Assembly (NCBI GenBank): GCA_013824165.1
Contig: PNNH01000046.1
Coordinates: forward strand, 1-64,000
Origin: Methylibium sp.
Lineage (GTDB): Bacteria; Pseudomonadota; Gammaproteobacteria; Burkholderiales; Burkholderiaceae_C
Direction of reading: 5' to 3'
DNA: 64,000 bases
The number at the start of each line of letters is the position of its first letter. Positions within the stretch are counted from its first letter, which is position 1. Below are positions 56,552-64,000 of this stretch, piece by piece. The position numbers and the translations under genes were made by a program. The notes beneath the pieces are model-generated. The model was not told where the DNA came from and did no database searches. It saw only the letters and a list, made by a program, of their open reading frames with translations.

Positions 56552-57952
56552 ATGACCCAAGCAAGCCCAGCCGGCAGCAAGACGCGCGTGGCCGTGATCG
56601 GCGCCGGCCCCAGCGGCATCGCCGCGGCCAAGAACTGCATCGCCGCCGGCCTGCCGGTGGTGGTGTTCGAGAAGAACGACAAGGTCGGCGGCAACTGGGT
56701 GTTCAACGCCGCCACCGGCCATTCCAGCGTCTACGACAACACCCACATCATCAGCTCCAAGGTGTGGTCTGAGTACGAAGACTTTCCGATGCCGGCGGAC
56801 TATCCGGACTATCCCAACCACCGCCAGCTGCAGGCCTATTTCGACAGTTACGCGCGCCACTTCGGCGTGCTGGACGCCACGCGCTTCAAGCACCAGGTGG
56901 ACCACATCACGCGCGAGGCCGACGGTGCCTGGCGCGTCGATTTCCACGACGCCGAAGGCCGGCCGCAGGTCGAGCACTTCAGCCACCTGATGGTCTGCAA
57001 TGGCCACCACTGGAACCCCAAGTACCCCGAATACCCCGGCGAGTTCAGCGGCCGCTTCATGCACTCGCACGACTTCAAGGGCGTTGACGACAGCTGGCGC
57101 GGCAAGTCGGTGCTGGTGATCGGCGCCGGCAACTCGGCCTGCGATGTGGCGGTGGAGTCGGCGCGGCTGGCGTCTAACGTGGGCCTGTCGATGCGCAAAC
57201 CGCAGTGGTTCATGCCCAAGTTCATGTTCGGCAAGCCCTCCGATGTGGTGGCCTCGGGCAGCGCATGGCTGCCGGGCTGGCTGCGCAGCTGGTTCACCAC
57301 CCGGCTGCTGCGCGTGATGCAGGGCAGTTATGCCGACTACGGCCTACCTGTGCCCAAAGGCTCGGCCTTCAGCATGCACCCGACGCTGAACTCCGACCTG
57401 CTGGACTTCATCCGCCATGGCAAGGTGAAGCCGCGGCCGGCCGTCGAGCGCCTGGATGGCGATCATGTGCAGTTCACCGACGGCCGGCGCGAGCGCTTCG
57501 ACATCATCTGCGCCTGCACCGGCTTCTGGACAACGTTTCCCTTCTTCGACAAGCGCTTCATCGACTTCCAGCATGTGCCGAAGATTCCGCTGTTCCGCAA
57601 GATGATGCATGCGGAGCACGACACGCTGTACTTCATCGGCCTGTTCCAGCCGCTAGGCTGCATCTGGCCGCTGGCCGACTACCAGGCGCGCCTGGCCTGC
57701 GCCGAGATCCAGGGCCGCTACCGCCGCCCGGCCGATATGCAGGCCGCGATCCGCCATGAGGTGGAGAACCCGCACTTCGCCTTTGAGGGCGGCCAGCGCC
57801 ATGCGGTGGAGGTGGACTACCACCGCTTCCGCAAGGAACTGAAGGCCGAGCTGAAGAAGGCCGGCATCGACATCGGCGAGGCGCCCGCCGGCAGGCCCGG
57901 CCACTACAAGACGCCCGCGAAGACAGCGGCGCTGCGACAGCAGGCGGCCTAA
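56552..57952 (+). CDS. Flavin-containing monooxygenase (FMO-like)
   Basis: A 466-residue flavoenzyme with FAD motif GAGPSG at residues 17-22, FMO signature FSGRFMHSHDFKG, NADPH motif GAGNSACDVA and a late GCIWPLADYQARL segment. It could oxidise N or S atoms, or act as a Baeyer-Villiger-type enzyme on ketones; the FMO fingerprint favours the former group. Start with AGGAGGAGAGC upstream. Co-transcribed with a hydrolase (4 nt gap) and SDR, a combination suited to oxidation of a cyclic alcohol or ketone, via ester or lactone to the acid. Confidence 0.9.
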   Translation: MTQASPAGSKTRVAVIGAGPSGIAAAKNCIAAGLPVVVFEKNDKVGGNWVFNAATGHSSVYDNTHIISSKVWSEYEDFPMPADYPDYPNHRQLQAYFDSYARHFGVLDATRFKHQVDHITREADGAWRVDFHDAEGRPQVEHFSHLMVCNGHHWNPKYPEYPGEFSGRFMHSHDFKGVDDSWRGKSVLVIGAGNSACDVAVESARLASNVGLSMRKPQWFMPKFMFGKPSDVVASGSAWLPGWLRSWFTTRLLRVMQGSYADYGLPVPKGSAFSMHPTLNSDLLDFIRHGKVKPRPAVERLDGDHVQFTDGRRERFDIICACTGFWTTFPFFDKRFIDFQHVPKIPLFRKMMHAEHDTLYFIGLFQPLGCIWPLADYQARLACAEIQGRYRRPADMQAAIRHEVENPHFAFEGGQRHAVEVDYHRFRKELKAELKKAGIDIGEAPAGRPGHYKTPAKTAALRQQAA

Positions 57953-57956
57953 GCGC

Positions 57957-58748
57957 ATGGCGCCCACCGCGCCGCTGCCGCGCCTGCTCTTCGTGCACGG
58001 CATGTGGAGCACCGCCGCCGTGTGGGAGGCCTGGCGGCCGCGCCTCGAGGCGCGCGGCTTTGCCACCGAGGCGCTGAGCCTGCCCGGCCATGGCGACGAC
58101 AGTGATCGGCTCGATGGCCTGGGACTAGCGGATTGCACGCGCGCGGTCGAGCAGGCGATAGAGCGCGCGCCCGGCCCGGTGGCGCTGATAGGCCACTCGA
58201 TGGGCGGCCTGCTGTGCCAGCAGGTGGCGGCGCGCCAGCCGCTGGCGGCGCTAGTGCTGGTCTGCAGCGCCGCACCGGCGCCGGTGTTTCCGCAGCGGCC
58301 GGCGATGTGGCCGGCGCTGCTGCACCACTTCATGCGCTGGGGCTCGTGGCGCGGCCAGTTCCGGCTATCGCGCCGCGAAGCCGATGCGCTGCTGCTGAAT
58401 GCCGTGCGCGAGCCGGCGCGAGCCGCGCTGTTTGCCGGCATGCAGGCCGAGTCCGGCCGACTGGCCTGGCAGGCCTCATTCGGTCCGCTCAACTGGAGCG
58501 GTAGCAACCGGGTCGACGCATCGGCCATCCGCTGCCCGATGCTGGCGCTGGCCGGCCTGCAGGACCGCATCGTGCCACACGGCGTCAGCCGCGCGCTGGC
58601 ACGGCTGTATGGCGAAAGACTGGACTATCGGGAATATGCGCAGCACGGCCACTGGCCGCTGGCGGCCGAACACGGCTGGCAGCAGCGCGCCGACGAGGTG
58701 GCCGACTGGCTGCTGAACCACACCAGCAAGGGAGCACCAAAACAATGA
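57957..58748 (+). CDS. Alpha/beta-hydrolase
   Basis: A 263-residue hydrolase with nucleophile Ser81 in GHSMGG, acid residue in LAGLQDRIVP and late GHWPLAAEH carrying the presumed catalytic His. The oxyanion region is HGMWST. Carboxylester or lactone hydrolase is likely, with the FMO product as the natural substrate. Its start is 4 nt after the FMO stop and its own stop overlaps the SDR start as ATGA, so the three form one translationally coupled operon. Confidence 0.88.
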   Translation: MAPTAPLPRLLFVHGMWSTAAVWEAWRPRLEARGFATEALSLPGHGDDSDRLDGLGLADCTRAVEQAIERAPGPVALIGHSMGGLLCQQVAARQPLAALVLVCSAAPAPVFPQRPAMWPALLHHFMRWGSWRGQFRLSRREADALLLNAVREPARAALFAGMQAESGRLAWQASFGPLNWSGSNRVDASAIRCPMLALAGLQDRIVPHGVSRALARLYGERLDYREYAQHGHWPLAAEHGWQQRADEVADWLLNHTSKGAPKQ

Positions 58749-59548
58749 ACACCGCAACGCAAAAGAAGATCGCCTTCATCACCGGCGCGGCGGCCGGCAT
58801 CGGCCGGGCCTGCGCACTGCGCTTGGCGCGCGGCGGCTGGTCGCTGGCGATCAGCGATGTGGACGAGGCGGCTCTGGCAGCGCTGCGCGCCGAGCTCGGC
58901 GCGGCCTGCGTGTTCGACGCGCGGCTGGACGTGGCCGACCCGGCCGCCGTGGACCGCGTCTTCACGCGCCTGGCCGGGGCCACCGGCGGCCGGCTCGACC
59001 TGCTGATCAACAATGCCGGCGTGCTGGAGATGGGGCCGTTCGAAACCCTGCCACTCAGCCGCCAGCTGCGCATCAACCGCATCAACAACGATGGCCCGCT
59101 GCTGTGCAGCCAGCGCGCCTTTGCGCTGCTGGCCGCCACGCCAGGGGCACGCGTCGTCAACCTCAGCTCGGCCTCGGCCAGCTACGGCGTGCCCAGTCTG
59201 GCGGTCTACTCGGCCAGCAAGTTCTGGCTGCGCGGTTTCACCGAAGCGCTGAACCTGGAGTGGGAGCGCCACGGCATCCATGTCTGCGACGTGATGCCCA
59301 ACTTCGTTCGCACCGCGATGCTGGATGGCCGCGACAGCCAGCGCCTGATCGAGCGCCTGGGCGTGGAGCTAAGTGCCGAGGATGTGGCCGAGGTGGTGTG
59401 GCAGGGCGCCACGTCGGCGCGCCGGCAGGTGCACTGGCGGGTCGAGAAAAGCCCGCTGCTGCGCGTGCTTCTGGGGCTGAACCAGCTGCTGCCGCAAGGC
59501 CTGCAGCGCGCGATCATGAAGCAGGCCTCAGGCAGCGGCGGCGCCTGA
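58745..59548 (+). CDS. Short-chain dehydrogenase/reductase
   Basis: A 267-residue classical SDR: TGAAAGIG at residues 13-20, NNAG at 89-92, active-site Ser near 141-142 and Tyr155/Lys159 in AVYSASK. It oxidises an alcohol or reduces a ketone with NAD(P). Third gene of the FMO operon, where it could generate the ketone consumed by the FMO or reduce its product. It ends directly against the IclR gene's stop on the other strand. Confidence 0.92.
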   Translation: MNTATQKKIAFITGAAAGIGRACALRLARGGWSLAISDVDEAALAALRAELGAACVFDARLDVADPAAVDRVFTRLAGATGGRLDLLINNAGVLEMGPFETLPLSRQLRINRINNDGPLLCSQRAFALLAATPGARVVNLSSASASYGVPSLAVYSASKFWLRGFTEALNLEWERHGIHVCDVMPNFVRTAMLDGRDSQRLIERLGVELSAEDVAEVVWQGATSARRQVHWRVEKSPLLRVLLGLNQLLPQGLQRAIMKQASGSGGA

Positions 59549-60349
59549 TCAGCCCAACATGTCCTTGCTGCAGCCCAGCTTGGACGAGATGTCGCGGCTG
59601 GCGTCCTTCAGCATCTTGACCACCTCGGGCGCGCGCGCCTCGTCGTAGCGGAAGGTCGGGAAGCTGACGCTCATGCCGGCGATGGGCTGGCCCAGGCGGT
59701 CGAAGATGGGCACGCCCAGGCAGCGGATGTGGTCGTCGAACTCTTCGCGGTCCTCGCCGAAGCCCTGCGCCTTGACGCGCTCCAGTTCGGCCAGAAAGGC
59801 GGCCGGCTCGGTGATGGTCTTGTCGCGGTAGCGCTTGAAGTCGGCGCCCTGGAGCACGCGGTCGCGGCGCTCGGGATGCTCCCAGGCCATCAGCACCTTG
59901 CCGATAGCGGTGCAGTGGATCGGCGCGCGGCGGCCGATACGCGAATACATGCCCAGCATGTGACGCGAATCGACCTTGTGCACATAGATGATCTCGGAAT
60001 CGATCAACGTGCCCAGGTGCACCGTCTCGCCGGTGGCGTCGGCCAGCATCTGCATATGGTGCTTGGAGAGCTCCACCAGGTCCGGATACTGCAGCGCCTT
60101 GGCGCCCAGCTCGAAGGTGCGCATCGCCAGGCCGTAGCGTTCGCTGTCGGCCTCCTGGCGCACATAGCCCAGGGTCTTCATGGTCTGCAGAAAGCGGTAG
60201 ACCGTGGCCTTGGGCATGGCCAGCCGCACCGACAGATCGGAGATGCCGGTTTCGCTGCGCTCCGACAAGGCCTGCAGGATGGCAAAGACCTTCAGGACAG
60301 CGGCCACCGATTCCGGCTGCTGTTTGCCATCGTTGAGATCGTCATCCAT
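59549..60349 (-). CDS. IclR-family regulator (KdgR-like)
   Basis: A 266-residue regulator with an N-terminal winged helix (SVAAVLKVFAILQALSERSE and ISDLSVRLAMPKATVYRFLQ) and the effector domain DIIYVHKVD-like IIYVHKVDSRHMLGMYSRIG, PIHCTAIGKVLMAW and GVPIFDRLGQPIAGMSVSFP. This composition fits KdgR-type regulators of pectin and galacturonate degradation. It lies at the 3' end of the pectin cluster on the same strand, 67 nt from the CE8-PL1 gene, so it is probably the pathway regulator with a keto-deoxygluconate-like effector; the effector is inference. Confidence 0.9.
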   Translation of the reverse strand: MDDDLNDGKQQPESVAAVLKVFAILQALSERSETGISDLSVRLAMPKATVYRFLQTMKTLGYVRQEADSERYGLAMRTFELGAKALQYPDLVELSKHHMQMLADATGETVHLGTLIDSEIIYVHKVDSRHMLGMYSRIGRRAPIHCTAIGKVLMAWEHPERRDRVLQGADFKRYRDKTITEPAAFLAELERVKAQGFGEDREEFDDHIRCLGVPIFDRLGQPIAGMSVSFPTFRYDEARAPEVVKMLKDASRDISSKLGCSKDMLG

Positions 60350-60416
60350 GCGTTTCGATTGCCTCGGGCTAGCGTTTCAACAGAGATATGGGATTGTCCA
60401 TGCTTTCAGTGCGCCT

Positions 60417-62741
60417 TCAGCGCGGCGCAGCGCCGGCCTGTGAGCGCAGGCGCTCGGCCAGGCCTGCGGCCGGCTCGGCGCGCAGCGTGTAGGGCGGGAT
60501 CCAGCCGGCCGGCTGAATCGCCGGGGCGTCGGGCTGGGCGGCGCGCAGCAGCGCCAGCGGATCGACCGGCGCGCCGTTCAGCAGCGAGCCGCGGTCCTCG
60601 AAGCGCTGGCCCTTCAGCGCGCGCAGCAGGCGGCTGGGGTCGCCTTCCCAGACATTGGCTTCGCTGATGAGGGCCGAGCCCTGGCCCAGGCCGATCGAAT
60701 AGCCCTGCGCGTAGGGGCCGTCGCGGCGCGCCAGATAGAGGTTGTTCAGCACATGTACCTGGCCGAAGCGCACGCGCGGCGCGCGCTCCTTCACGTCTTC
60801 CCACAGGTTGTGGTGCAGCGTGACGCGGAGGGTGCCGGCGTCGGCCGTCTGCGTGTCGCCGGCACCGATCAGCATCGTCTTGTCATGCTGGCGGAAGCGG
60901 TTCCAGGACACCGTCACCAGATCGGACTGCTTGGTGATGTCCAGCAGCCCGTCGTGGCGCTGGATGGGGCGGCCGAAGGCGCTGGCCTCCAGGTGGTCGG
61001 GATGTTCGCCATCGTCGAAGCTGCAATGATCCACCCACACATGGCGGGCGTTGCGAAGCGAGACGTTGTCGTACTCCGAGTTCCACTCGCCATGGCCGTT
61101 GTCGCGCGGCTCCCAGGCGGGAAAAAGGTCGTAGGCGTCACTGAAGTGCAGCTGGCGCAGGATCACCTGCTGCACCTTCTCCAGCAGCAGCATGCCGCCC
61201 GCGAAGCCAGCACCGGGCACGGCGCCGATCAGCGTGGTGTGCGAGGGAATGCGCAGCACGATCTGCGCGGCCTGGCGCTTGGCCGAGCGGCGGCGGGCTT
61301 CTTCGAGCGGGCCGCTGGGGTCGGCGCGCCCCCAGCTGGCCGGGTCGTACTGGCGCACAAAGGCCTCGAAGTCATAGGCCGGGTCGCGCAAGTCGGCCGC
61401 ACCGAGGCGCCGGCCGCTGGCATCGGCGGCCAGATCGATGCGGGCCAGCAGCACGATGATCTTGGGCGTGTCGCCCAAGCCCAGCGCCGCGTCCAGCTCG
61501 GCGCGCGTGCGCACGGCCAGCACATGCTCGGGCTTGGCATCGGCGCCGCCGCGCGTGCCGCCTTCCATCGACGCCCAGCCCTGGCCGGCCGGCAGGGCTT
61601 CAAAGGCGCCAGCGGGCAGCGCGCTGTTGGCGTACTCGGCCATGCGGTTGGCAGCCACACCCGTGGCCGTGAAAGGCCGGCGCGCGGTCGACGCTGCCCA
61701 GGGGCCGAGATGCGGGCCGAGCAGGCTGTCGCGCACCAGGGCCTGGCCATTGGGTGCGCCGGGCAGCCACTCGCCCTTGGGCACGCCCTGGTCCCAGGCC
61801 CGTCCCAGCGCGATGCTGCCCGGTACCAAGCCCGGCTCGGCCAGCCAGCGGCTGCGCTCCACCAGAAAGCCTAGCGCCTGCGCGGCCGGCGTGCTGGGCG
61901 CCAGCACATAGCCGCCCTGCCCCGGCGCGCGACGGCCGGCTCGGGCCAGGATCAGGCTGTCGTCGATCACCAGGCGGGCCGCGCCGAAGATGAAGTCCAC
62001 ATCGCCAGCGATCAGACTGCGCTGCACCAAGACGCGCGCCGTCTCTGAATTAGCCGCACGGTCGGCGTAGAAGGTGTCCTGGTGGCCCAGCAGGCGCAGC
62101 TGCTGCAGCTGGATGCGGTCGCCGCGCGTCATCAGCGCCACCGCCTGCGAGCCGCCGGCCTCGCCAGCGCCCTCGGGGTAGCCCTGGCCCTGGCGAACGC
62201 CGTCCATCGCGTCATTGACGATGCTCAGGCGCAGCAACTGCACGTCGTCACTGAAGATCGCCAGCGTGCTGCTGCCGGCGGTGCCATGGGTCTTGGCCTC
62301 CAGCGCCGGGATGCAGGGCTGGGCCGCCTGGCCCGGTGCCTTGGGCTGGCCGGCGTAGCGGCCATCGATGAGGCGCACTTCGGCCGCATCGCCCAGGCCA
62401 TAGAGCGTAAACGGCGCCTTGTCGCGCACGCACAGCGGGCCGCGGTAAGTGCCGGGACGCACGAGGATGTAGTGGCGCTGCGCACTGGCGCCCTTTGCCG
62501 GCAGCGCATCCAGCGCAGCCTGCAGCGTGCGGTGAGTGCCGCTGCCATCGGCTGCGACGATGGCCTGCGGCGTCCATCGCGCCGGCTCGTCCAACGCGGC
62601 GGGCTGCCAGTCGCCCAGGTAGGCAGCCGCGCTAAGCCGCGCGGCTTCGGCCGCTTCCAGTTGAGGGCGTGGCTGGGCCTGCGCATTCAGGGCCACAGCC
62701 ATCGCCAGCAGCACCGCCGTCACGGCCGCCCAGGCCTTCAT
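60417..62741 (-). CDS. Fusion of pectinesterase (CE8) and pectate lyase (PL1), secreted
   Basis: A 774-residue enzyme with signal (AAVTAVLLAMAVALNAQAQ). Residues about 50-390 are a pectin methylesterase with GHQDTFY and DVDFIFG catalytic Asp motifs. Residues about 470-770 are a PL1 pectate lyase: WVDHCSFDDGEHPDHLE, DGLLDITKQSDLVTVSWNRF and ERAPRVRFGQVHVLNNLY with the catalytic Arg. De-esterification and cleavage on one chain suit methylated pectin. The start overlaps the Ogl stop (ATGA). Confidence 0.93.
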   Translation of the reverse strand: MKAWAAVTAVLLAMAVALNAQAQPRPQLEAAEAARLSAAAYLGDWQPAALDEPARWTPQAIVAADGSGTHRTLQAALDALPAKGASAQRHYILVRPGTYRGPLCVRDKAPFTLYGLGDAAEVRLIDGRYAGQPKAPGQAAQPCIPALEAKTHGTAGSSTLAIFSDDVQLLRLSIVNDAMDGVRQGQGYPEGAGEAGGSQAVALMTRGDRIQLQQLRLLGHQDTFYADRAANSETARVLVQRSLIAGDVDFIFGAARLVIDDSLILARAGRRAPGQGGYVLAPSTPAAQALGFLVERSRWLAEPGLVPGSIALGRAWDQGVPKGEWLPGAPNGQALVRDSLLGPHLGPWAASTARRPFTATGVAANRMAEYANSALPAGAFEALPAGQGWASMEGGTRGGADAKPEHVLAVRTRAELDAALGLGDTPKIIVLLARIDLAADASGRRLGAADLRDPAYDFEAFVRQYDPASWGRADPSGPLEEARRRSAKRQAAQIVLRIPSHTTLIGAVPGAGFAGGMLLLEKVQQVILRQLHFSDAYDLFPAWEPRDNGHGEWNSEYDNVSLRNARHVWVDHCSFDDGEHPDHLEASAFGRPIQRHDGLLDITKQSDLVTVSWNRFRQHDKTMLIGAGDTQTADAGTLRVTLHHNLWEDVKERAPRVRFGQVHVLNNLYLARRDGPYAQGYSIGLGQGSALISEANVWEGDPSRLLRALKGQRFEDRGSLLNGAPVDPLALLRAAQPDAPAIQPAGWIPPYTLRAEPAAGLAERLRSQAGAAPR

Positions 62742-63904
62742 GCCCGGCCCAGATCCGCCAGATACAGCGCTGGCTCGCCCTCGGCGTCGCAGCTGAACAG
62801 CACCTGTTTCTCGTCGGGCGTGAAGCTGGGATGCGGATGGGTGACCTGGCGGCTGTTCTTGTAGACGCCCCAGCTGCTGTCGTGCCGGGCGATTGCGCGG
62901 GTGGTGCCGGCCTTGAGGTCGAACAGATGCAGATAGGGGTCGCCGCTCAGCATCTCGTTGCTGGCGGATGAGTCGCCGCTGGCCTTGCCGCAACCGTCTC
63001 CGACGATCAGCGTGCCGTCCTGGTTGCTCATCAGGTGCGAGCACTGCGGCATCGCGGTCAGCAGCTTGTTCTCCAGCGTGACCGGGTCCAGGCTGTAGAT
63101 CCAGCGCTCGGGCGAGTCGTGCTGGTAGCTCACATAGATCATCGCGCTGCCGTCGGGCACCCAGAACTCATGCGTGCAGCTTTCGCCCGGCGCGTGTTCC
63201 TTGCCGCAGCGGCGGTTCGTGCCGTCCTCGTTGATGAACCACATGCGCGCATCGATCAGGTCATGCGGGCCTTCGTGGCAATAAGCGACGGTGTTGTCGT
63301 CGAAGGGGCGGTACTGCGGATGGCCCAGCCAGCCGCGCTGCTCCAGGATGACCGTGCGCTCGCCGGTCCTGAGGTCCACGCTGAACAGCCGGCAGCGCGG
63401 CTTCTGGTGGAACATCTCGTTGAACTTCTGCCAGGTGTTGAGCGGAAACCAGTCGTCGGCATGGATCTCTATGCCCACCATCTTGGTACAAGCGCTGTTG
63501 CTGACCCAGGTGCCATAGCCCACCCATCCCTGAGGCACGGTGTAGACCACCTCCTCGCTGAGGTCGGCCAGGCTGAGTCGGATCAGCTGGCGTTCGGCAC
63601 GCACGAAGTACAGGTGCTGATCGTCCGGGCTGAGAAAGCCGCCGAAGGTGTTCTCGCCGGCCTGGTCGCTGAGCTGAGTGGCGACCTGGCTTTCCAGGTC
63701 CAGCAGGTGGTAATTCCAGTTGGGGCTGGGCTGGGGGCCGAACTCGGCGCCGAAGATCAGCCGCTTGCCATCGTTGGTGAAGCACTTCTGATAGAAGTAG
63801 TTGCGATGGCAGGTCACGTCGGTGGGCGTGAGGCGGGTCACACGCGCGCCGGTGTCCGGGTCTTCGCGGGTGACGAACTTCAGCTGGCGTTGAGTGGCTT
63901 TCAT
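62738..63904 (-). CDS. ogl: Oligogalacturonate lyase (Ogl, PL22)
   Basis: A 388-residue beta-propeller protein with the Ogl pattern: TRLTPTDVTCHRNYFYQKCF, IFGAEFGPQPSPNWNYHLLD, GHPQYRPFDDNTVAYCHEGP, and a C-terminal HPHPSFTPDEKQVLFSCD. Ogl converts unsaturated digalacturonate from pectate lyase to 5-keto-4-deoxyuronate in the cytoplasm; no signal peptide is present, which fits. The ATG at 63904 is chosen; a GTG at 63931 would overlap the preceding stop as GTGA and add 9 residues. Together with the fused esterase-lyase it covers extracellular and intracellular pectin breakdown. Confidence 0.9.
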   Translation of the reverse strand: MKATQRQLKFVTREDPDTGARVTRLTPTDVTCHRNYFYQKCFTNDGKRLIFGAEFGPQPSPNWNYHLLDLESQVATQLSDQAGENTFGGFLSPDDQHLYFVRAERQLIRLSLADLSEEVVYTVPQGWVGYGTWVSNSACTKMVGIEIHADDWFPLNTWQKFNEMFHQKPRCRLFSVDLRTGERTVILEQRGWLGHPQYRPFDDNTVAYCHEGPHDLIDARMWFINEDGTNRRCGKEHAPGESCTHEFWVPDGSAMIYVSYQHDSPERWIYSLDPVTLENKLLTAMPQCSHLMSNQDGTLIVGDGCGKASGDSSASNEMLSGDPYLHLFDLKAGTTRAIARHDSSWGVYKNSRQVTHPHPSFTPDEKQVLFSCDAEGEPALYLADLGRA

Positions 63905-63927
63905 GATGGAAATGCTGTCTTCAAGAC

Positions 63928-64000
63928 TCACTTGATGCGTTGCAGGAGCGCCTGGCCTTCTTCGACCAGGCGGGTGGCGGCGGCCTGTTCGCTGGTCTTG
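63928..64000 (-). CDS. C-terminal 23 codons of an unidentified upstream gene (cut by window edge)
   Basis: The frame entering from the right edge reads KTSEQAAATRLVEEGQALLQ and RIK before a TGA at 63928-63930. It overlaps the alternative GTG start of ogl, suggesting it belongs to the same operon. The helical end would fit a solute-binding or sugar-metabolism protein, but nothing can be assigned. Confidence 0.6.
   Translation of the reverse strand, partial: KTSEQAAATRLVEEGQALLQRIK

Overview
The window is high-GC, densely coded DNA. Its inventory is typical of a free-living betaproteobacterium of the Burkholderiales, with a Roseateles/Pelomonas/Rubrivivax-like lineage as a guess: PAS-linked chemoreceptors, a stand-alone FlgC-like rod-domain protein, HME-RND metal efflux, a KdpD/KdpE-like pair beside kup, katG, a Sia-type c-di-GMP switch, and many acyl-CoA genes. 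The taxonomic placement is inference. No rRNA, tRNA, CRISPR array, insertion sequence or prophage was recognised.

Layout. 1-2524: chemotaxis receptors (one cut by the left edge) around a TonB-domain protein. 2553-7712: a plus-strand periplasmic copper-handling operon (His-rich leader protein, small secreted protein, TolC-like lipoprotein, Tat-type multicopper oxidase, cupredoxin, DUF411 protein, CusF-like protein). 7826-11408: HD-GYP protein, rod-domain protein, YlqF-type GTPase, methyltransferase. 11472-18718: a minus-strand heavy-metal RND operon (CzcI-like, CzcC-like, accessory, CzcB-like, CzcA-like, small His-rich protein).

18782-30516 is one long minus-strand catabolic operon whose order (SDR, carboxylase beta, acyl-CoA dehydrogenase, hydratase, biotin-carrying carboxylase alpha, then acyl-CoA ligase) matches the acyclic-terpene-utilisation (atu) cluster of Pseudomonas, with a BKACE enzyme, a GMC oxidoreductase and an OmpW porin added. 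Divergently, 30688-36121 carries an SCP2 protein, a MerR regulator, an acyl-CoA dehydrogenase, a thiolase and a FadJ-type protein. A near-palindrome centred on GTTAAC lies in the divergent promoter region and recurs 10 kb away before another acyl-CoA dehydrogenase (41068-42237), which suggests one MerR regulon.

36232-39150 is a compositionally different island of short, same-strand genes. Four copies of a roughly 62-bp imperfect palindrome lie between or beside them, giving a cassette-like array. It is followed by an Ala-Pro-repeat lipoprotein.

42271-51147: VOC protein, katG with a downstream ORF, DUF1415 protein, a SiaABCD-type phosphoswitch whose phosphatase carries CBS-like domains, a GlxA-type regulator and an MBL-fold protein. 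51267-55536: KdpD/KdpE-like two-component system followed by kup, with matching 11-bp-period direct repeats before both units. 55771-59548: TetR regulator divergent from an FMO, hydrolase and SDR operon. 59549-64000: pectin utilisation, with an IclR regulator, a CE8-PL1 (pectinesterase and pectate lyase) fusion, an oligogalacturonate lyase and the tail of an upstream gene.
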